A stretch of DNA of 64,000 nucleotides from Streptomyces netropsis (lineage in GTDB: Bacteria; Actinomycetota; Actinomycetes; Streptomycetales; Streptomycetaceae), in the NCBI RefSeq assembly GCF_014203545.1, contig NZ_JACHJG010000018.1, positions 1 through 64,000 of the forward strand, in the 5' to 3' direction. Numbering within the stretch: position 1 is the stretch's first letter; every line of letters starts with the position of its first letter. Made by a program: the position numbers and the translations under genes. A model generated the notes under the pieces. That model was not told the DNA's origin and did no database searches. It worked only from the letters and a program-made list of their open reading frames with translations. Positions 59,885-64,000 of this stretch are shown here, piece by piece.

Positions 59885-60740
59885 GCGGGCTCCCGCCGTG
59901 CCCCGGCCCCTGCCCCGGCTCCGGTACGCGCGCGAAGGCTTCGGGCCGTTTCACCGACGTCATCCGGCCGAGGGGCCAGCCGATCCAATCCGCCCGGCCG
60001 ATGACCCGGTCCACCGGGACCGTGCCGCCACCGGGCTCGCCGAGGTGGTCACGGGAGTCACGGGAGTCACTGCGATGATCACCCATCACCCAGAGTTTGC
60101 CTTCCGGGACCACGATGTCGAACGGCACCTCGGAGGGTGTGTCGCCCGGGTGGAGGTAGTCCTCGATCACCGGCCGGCCGTTCACCTCGAGCCTGCCGCG
60201 CTGGTCGCAGCAGCGGACCCGGTCGCCGCCGACGCCCACGACCCGCTTGATGTAGTCCGTCTCCGCCGGCCGCATCAGCCCGACGGCCGAGGCCCCCTCG
60301 CGCACCAGCGCCGCCACCGGGTTCTCGGGCGGTCTGCCCTGGATGAAGGAGTCGGTGCCGTCGAAGACCACCACGTCACCGCGGCGCGGCTCGCCGCCGA
60401 AGCGGTAGGCGAGCTTGTTGACCAGCACCCGGTCGCCGACCTGGAAGGTGTTCTCCATCGATCTGGAGGGGATCAGGAAGGGCTGCACGAGATAGCTGCT
60501 GACCAGGAGCAGGAAGATCATGCAGGCGGTCAGCAGCAGCCCGGCCCGGCGCAGCGGTCCGCCGCCGGTCAGCCACTGCCCCACGGCGGCGAAGGAGAGG
60601 CGCTCGGAGCGCCCGGCCGCCCGCTCGGCGGGCTCGTCCGGGGAGTCCCCGGAAATACGCGCGGAGCGCGACCCCTGCTCCTCCCCCTCGGCGGGTTCTG
60701 GAGAGCGGTCGCGCTCCGAAAGCTGTGCGTCGGTGTCCAT
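59877..60740 (-). CDS. Type I signal peptidase (fourth of four, most upstream)
   Basis: A 287-residue protease. The acidic head (SPEPAEGEEQG) is followed by one TM helix (LLLTACMIFLLLVSSYLV), Ser in IPSRSMENT, Lys in YIKRVVGVGGDRV, GDHRSDSRDSR. First gene of the array transcribed leftward. 45 bases separate it from rplS, so read-through from rplS is likely. Confidence 0.92.
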   Translation of the reverse strand: MDTDAQLSERDRSPEPAEGEEQGSRSARISGDSPDEPAERAAGRSERLSFAAVGQWLTGGGPLRRAGLLLTACMIFLLLVSSYLVQPFLIPSRSMENTFQVGDRVLVNKLAYRFGGEPRRGDVVVFDGTDSFIQGRPPENPVAALVREGASAVGLMRPAETDYIKRVVGVGGDRVRCCDQRGRLEVNGRPVIEDYLHPGDTPSEVPFDIVVPEGKLWVMGDHRSDSRDSRDHLGEPGGGTVPVDRVIGRADWIGWPLGRMTSVKRPEAFARVPEPGQGPGHGGSPHG

Positions 60741-60785
60741 CGAGCCGAAAGCCTATCCGGCCCGGCCAGGACCCCCGACAGAAGC

Positions 60786-61133
60786 TCAGTTGTCGCGCTT
60801 CTCCTTGATCTTCGCGGCCTTGCCGCGGAGCTCACGGAGGTAGTACAGCTTGGCGCGACGCACGTCACCGCGGGTGACGAGCTCGATCTTCTCGAAGATC
60901 GGGGAGTTCACCGGGAAGGTGCGCTCGACGCCGACGGAGAAGGAGACCTTGCGGACCGTGAAGGTCTCGCGGACGCCCGCACCCTGGCGACGGATGACGA
61001 CACCCTTGAACTGCTGCACACGGGAGCGGTTGCCTTCGATGACGCGAACGTGAACGTTCACGGTGTCACCCGGGCGGAAGTTCGGGACGTCCGTGCGCAG
61101 CGATGCGGCGTCGACGTTGTCGAGAAGGTTCAT
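60786..61133 (-). CDS. rplS: 50S ribosomal protein L19
   Basis: A 115-residue protein with the L19 pattern: FRPGDTVNVHVRVIEGNRSR, FKGVVIRRQGAGVRETFTVRK and RRAKLYYLRELRGKAAKIKE. GAGGAG lies 10 nt before the ATG. It sits in the order trmD-rplS-lepB, conserved across actinobacteria. Confidence 0.98.
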   Translation of the reverse strand: MNLLDNVDAASLRTDVPNFRPGDTVNVHVRVIEGNRSRVQQFKGVVIRRQGAGVRETFTVRKVSFSVGVERTFPVNSPIFEKIELVTRGDVRRAKLYYLRELRGKAAKIKEKRDN

Positions 61134-61265
61134 AACCGTCTGCTCTCCTCGCCGATGCCACAGGTCATCAGCGGAAATTAGTAATGATGATGGGGGTGTA
61201 CCGAAACGTCGGGCGAACGTCGTTCCCCCTGTGGCAGGGGCGCGCGCCGGACGCAAGGCAACGGC

Positions 61266-62105
61266 TTATTCTTCCACGTCCGGGGCCAGTGGCCCAAATC
61301 GGCCGTCGGGCCCCGGCGCCCAGCCCAGGATCGAGAGGGTTTCGCGGTCCTTCTTGTCGAAGGCGGCCGGGTCGGCGCGGCGGATCAGATCGGGCCGGTT
61401 CAGCACCGTGCGGCGGAAGGCCTCGTCGCGGCGCCACCGGGCGATCTTGCCGTGGTGGCCGCTGAGCAGGACGTCCGGGATGCCGCGGCCGCGCCACTGG
61501 GGAGGCTTGGTGTAGACCGGGCCCTCCAGGAGGTCGGCCATGGCGCCGGGGGCGAAGGAGTCGTCCCGGTGCGATTCGGCGTTGCCCAGCACACCGGGCA
61601 GCAGCCGGGCGATGGCCTCGACCATGACCAGGACCGGGGCTTCGCCGCCCGCCAGCACGTAGTCGCCGATGGAGACCTCGCGCACGTCGAGGCGGTCGCC
61701 GTACTCCTCGATGACGCGGCGGTCGATGCCCTCGTAACGGGCGGGGGTGAAGACCAGCCACGGCTTCTCGGACAGCTCCACGGCGAGCTGCTGGGTGAAG
61801 GGCTTGCCGCTGGGCGTCGGAACGACCAGGACGGGGCGGGCCCCGCCGTCCCCGGAAGCGTCCTCGGAGCCGTCACCGGACTCGATGATCGAGTCGAGCG
61901 CCTCGCCCCAGGGGTCGGGCTTCATGACCATGCCGGGGCCGCCGCCGTACGGGGTGTCGTCGACGGTGTTGTGCCGGTCGTGCGTCCATTCCCGCAGGTC
62001 GTGGATGCGCACATCGAGCTGGCCGCGGGCCCGGGCCTTGCCGACGAGCGAGACGTTCAGCGGTTCCAGGTACTCGGGGAAGATCGTGACGACGTCGAGC
62101 CGCAT
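61266..62105 (-). CDS. trmD: tRNA (guanine37-N1)-methyltransferase TrmD
   Basis: A 279-residue SPOUT enzyme with trefoil knot: FTPARYEGIDRRVIEEY, SIGDYVLAGGEAPVLVMVEA, and the C-terminal domain FRRTVLNRPDLIR. It methylates G37 in tRNAs reading CNN codons. The ATG at 62105 shares a base with the rimM stop; a GTG one codon earlier is the alternative. Confidence 0.97.
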   Translation of the reverse strand: MRLDVVTIFPEYLEPLNVSLVGKARARGQLDVRIHDLREWTHDRHNTVDDTPYGGGPGMVMKPDPWGEALDSIIESGDGSEDASGDGGARPVLVVPTPSGKPFTQQLAVELSEKPWLVFTPARYEGIDRRVIEEYGDRLDVREVSIGDYVLAGGEAPVLVMVEAIARLLPGVLGNAESHRDDSFAPGAMADLLEGPVYTKPPQWRGRGIPDVLLSGHHGKIARWRRDEAFRRTVLNRPDLIRRADPAAFDKKDRETLSILGWAPGPDGRFGPLAPDVEE

Positions 62106-62704
62106 CACGCGTCCCCCTTCTCGTCGTCGCCCGCCTCGCCGGACTCCGTGGCGTCGGCCGCCTCGGCGTCCCGGGCGCTCGCGACCACGGCCTGGTCGGC
62201 GTCGATCAGGCCCGGCGGCGGGTCGATGATCGCACGCTGCGCCTCCAGGTCGATCTCCGGCACGATCTCGGCGACGAAGGGGATCATCACCTCGCTGCCG
62301 TCGGGGCGCTCCACGATGAACAGGTCCTGCGACGGCAGGTGGGAGATCTCGGTGATCCGGCCGATCTCGACCCCGTCGACGGTGACGACGTCCAGGTCCA
62401 TCAGCTGGTGGTCGTAGAACTCCTCGGGGTCCTCGGGGACGTCCTCGGGGTCGATCTCGGCGATCAGGAGCGTGTTGCGGAGCGCCTCGGCGCCCGTGCG
62501 GTCCTTGACGCCGGCGAACCGCAGCAGCAGCCGGCCGCTGTGCACCCGGCCGGTCTCGATGGTCAGCGGCCCCACCCCGGCGGGGTCCGTGGCCAGGACG
62601 GCGCCGGGGCCGAGCCGCAGCTCGGGCTCGTCCGTACGCACCTCAACCGTGACCTCGCCCTTGATCCCATGGGCGCGGCCGATCCTGCCGACTACCAGCT
62701 GCAC
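62105..62704 (-). CDS. rimM: 16S rRNA processing protein RimM
   Basis: A 199-residue protein: VVGRIGRAHGIKGEVTVEVRTDEP, a middle RRM-like domain and PRC-barrel (YDHQLMDLDVVTVDG and SEVMIPFVAEIVPEIDL), ending in an acidic tail. It helps assemble the 30S head. GTG start with AAGGA upstream. Coupled to trmD. Confidence 0.96.
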   Translation of the reverse strand: MQLVVGRIGRAHGIKGEVTVEVRTDEPELRLGPGAVLATDPAGVGPLTIETGRVHSGRLLLRFAGVKDRTGAEALRNTLLIAEIDPEDVPEDPEEFYDHQLMDLDVVTVDGVEIGRITEISHLPSQDLFIVERPDGSEVMIPFVAEIVPEIDLEAQRAIIDPPPGLIDADQAVVASARDAEAADATESGEAGDDEKGDA

Positions 62705-62773
62705 TGTGAATCCTTCTCTGCTTCCGCGGACGGCTTCCGCACACGGACGCGGCTTTTGCGTACGAACGCGACA

Positions 62774-62809
62774 ACGGGCCGGGAAGGGCCGTAACCCTTC
62801 CCGGCCCGT
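62774..62809 (-). terminator. Hairpin between khpA and rimM
   Basis: Perfect 15-bp stem ACGGGCCGGGAAGGG (62774-62788) with 62795-62809, 6-base loop. Only a short T-rich stretch follows, so an attenuator or processing site is as likely as a full terminator. Confidence 0.75.
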
Positions 62810-62828
62810 GCCGGTGCTCTATCGCTTC

Positions 62829-63068
62829 TCAGCGGACCTGATCCACGTCGACGAGGTCGACACGGATACCACGGCCGCCGATGGCGCCCACGACGGTGCG
62901 CAGTGCGCGTGCGGTGCGGCCGTTACGGCCGATCACCTTGCCGAGGTCATCGGGGTGCACCCGGACCTCGAGCACGCGACCACGGCGCAGGTTGCGCGAA
63001 GCGACCTGCACCTCGTCGGGGTTGTCGACGATGCCCTTTACGAGGTGCTCAAGGGCCTCCTCGAGCAT
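62829..63068 (-). CDS. khpA: KH-domain RNA-binding protein (KhpA-like)
   Basis: A 79-residue single KH-domain protein, with RNA-contact GKVIGRNGRTARALRT. Partners KhpB/EloR in other Gram-positives to bind small RNAs. Two bases separate its ATG from the rpsP stop. Confidence 0.94.
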   Translation of the reverse strand: MLEEALEHLVKGIVDNPDEVQVASRNLRRGRVLEVRVHPDDLGKVIGRNGRTARALRTVVGAIGGRGIRVDLVDVDQVR

Positions 63069-63070
63069 CC

Positions 63071-63511
63071 TCAGGCCTCGGTCGACTCAGCGGACTCGGC
63101 CGCGGCGGCCTCGTCCTTCTTCTCCGACTTCTTGGCCTTCGGGGTGATGGCCTCACCCTTCGCGGCGCCAGCCTCGAGACCCTTGGTGAACTCGTCGAAC
63201 GCGCGACGCTTGTCCTCCTTGGTCGCGGGGAGGAGCATCGGGGCCGGGGCCGGCAGGCCCTTGAACTTCTGCCAGTCGCCGGTGACCTTGAGGATGGCCA
63301 TGACGGGCTCGGTCGGCTGCGCGCCGACGCTCAGCCAGTACTGGACGCGGTCCGTGTCGACCTCGATGCGCGAGGGGTTCTGCACCGGGTGGTACAGACC
63401 GATCTCCTCGATGGCCCGGCCGTCACGGCGGGTACGGGAGTCGGCGACGACGATGCGGTAGTGAGGCGAACGGATCTTGCCCAGACGCTTCAGCTTGATC
63501 TTGACTGCCAC
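63071..63511 (-). CDS. rpsP: 30S ribosomal protein S16
   Basis: A 146-residue protein: KIKLKRLGKIRSPHYRIVVADSRTRRDGRAIEEIG (cited here in part, about residues 4-38) and the YWLSVGAQPTEPV segment. A Lys/Glu/Ala tail of 45 residues is common in Streptomyces. GTG start with AGGAGA 10 nt upstream. It heads rpsP-khpA-rimM-trmD. Confidence 0.97.
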   Translation of the reverse strand: MAVKIKLKRLGKIRSPHYRIVVADSRTRRDGRAIEEIGLYHPVQNPSRIEVDTDRVQYWLSVGAQPTEPVMAILKVTGDWQKFKGLPAPAPMLLPATKEDKRRAFDEFTKGLEAGAAKGEAITPKAKKSEKKDEAAAAESAESTEA

Positions 63512-63665
63512 TGGAGTGGTGTCTCCTGGTCTTGACGTGGTTGGGCACATGAGATGCCACGTGGGGTTGCGGTACTCGGGTGCCCGATGGACGCGTCAGC
63601 CGGAGGAGAGAGGGGTCCTATGCGACTGTCGAGTACAGCGTCCCATTGTGCCACACCGCTCCAGG

Positions 63666-64000
63666 TCAGCCGACCGATACGGCCTCGGGGATACGGAACG
63701 GCTTGCCGCAGCCACCGCACATGATCGGCGCCTGGGCCAGCACGGAGGGCACGACCCGGACATTACGGCCGCAGTCACACACCGCCTTCACGCGCACCCC
63801 TCCGCCGGAGGAGCCGTGCCGCGCGGCGGGACCCCGGAACGTGCGCGAGGTGTCGGCGGCGGTCGCGACCGTGTGCGCCTTGAGGGCGCGCTGGAGTCTG
63901 TCGATGGTCGGGCGGTAGCGCTTGCGCGCCTCCGGATTGAGCACGACCAGGGAGAAGCCGCTACTGGGATGCGGCTCATCGCTGTGGTCGAGCCCCAGTT
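63666..64000 (-). CDS. Zinc-ribbon protein of unknown function, 3' part only
   Basis: The last 111 codons of a gene whose start is beyond the window. The product reads DEPHPSSGFSLVVLNPEARKR, then a basic helix, and ends with a two-pair zinc ribbon CDCG...CGGCGKPFRIP. The pattern recalls the C-terminal ribbon of SprT-like proteins but the active site part is outside. 154 bases separate it from rpsP, with nothing else visible. Confidence 0.7.
   Translation of the reverse strand, partial: LGLDHSDEPHPSSGFSLVVLNPEARKRYRPTIDRLQRALKAHTVATAADTSRTFRGPAARHGSSGGGVRVKAVCDCGRNVRVVPSVLAQAPIMCGGCGKPFRIPEAVSVG

Overview
The window is chromosomal DNA from a high-GC actinomycete, almost certainly a Streptomyces. 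Third codon positions are strongly G/C, GTG starts are common, the sporulation sigma factor WhiG is present, and four type I signal peptidases lie side by side. The order ispG-rseP-dxr ... rlmN-cdsA-frr-pyrH-tsf-rpsB-whiG-dprA-comM-yraN-lepB x4-rplS-trmD-rimM-khpA-rpsP matches the conserved core arm known from S. coelicolor and relatives. No rRNA, tRNA, insertion sequence, prophage or CRISPR array was seen. About 58 genes are supported. Two run off the window edges, one is a broken histidine kinase remnant and one is a doubtful small ORF.

Left part (1-9000): the MEP isoprenoid block (ispG partial, rseP, dxr), an acyl-CoA dehydrogenase, an orphan NarL-type response regulator behind a degraded kinase tail, a quinone-type oxidoreductase and an aldehyde dehydrogenase. 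A gene-free stretch (8987-9600) is filled by a roughly 168-bp tandem repeat.

Centre-left (9600-35700) is a polyamine/GABA region. It holds a PucR-type regulator, a membrane-anchored TraG/FtsK-like ATPase, gabT, a potD-A-B-C-oxidase operon, two gamma-aminobutyraldehyde-type dehydrogenases, an Lrp/AsnC regulator coupled to a second class-III aminotransferase, and a second PotD paralogue co-transcribed with an MFS pump under a divergent TetR. Together these would import putrescine or spermidine, oxidise and transaminate the amines, and feed GABA and succinate semialdehyde into central metabolism. Potential co-regulation is visible in the DNA. An 87-bp module (promoter plus upstream box) sits with identical internal spacing in front of potD and one dehydrogenase, and a shorter form sits in front of the other dehydrogenase. 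Interspersed are a NADAR gene, two DUF4190 membrane proteins, an adenosine-deaminase-family enzyme (possibly aminodeoxyfutalosine deaminase) and a GDPD-family gene.

Centre-right (35700-44350): an unusual ABC ATPase lacking the normal signature motif plus its membrane partner, a LOG-family protein, a 9-10 TM DMT-type protein, and a thiamine ABC transporter (thiBPQ) behind a clear TPP riboswitch.

Right part (44350-64000): the translation and cell-envelope core listed above, running almost entirely on the minus strand with many ATGA/TGATG stop-start overlaps, interrupted by an M23 peptidase gene on the plus strand that reads far into an opposing tetR gene. Strong hairpins separate several transcription units.
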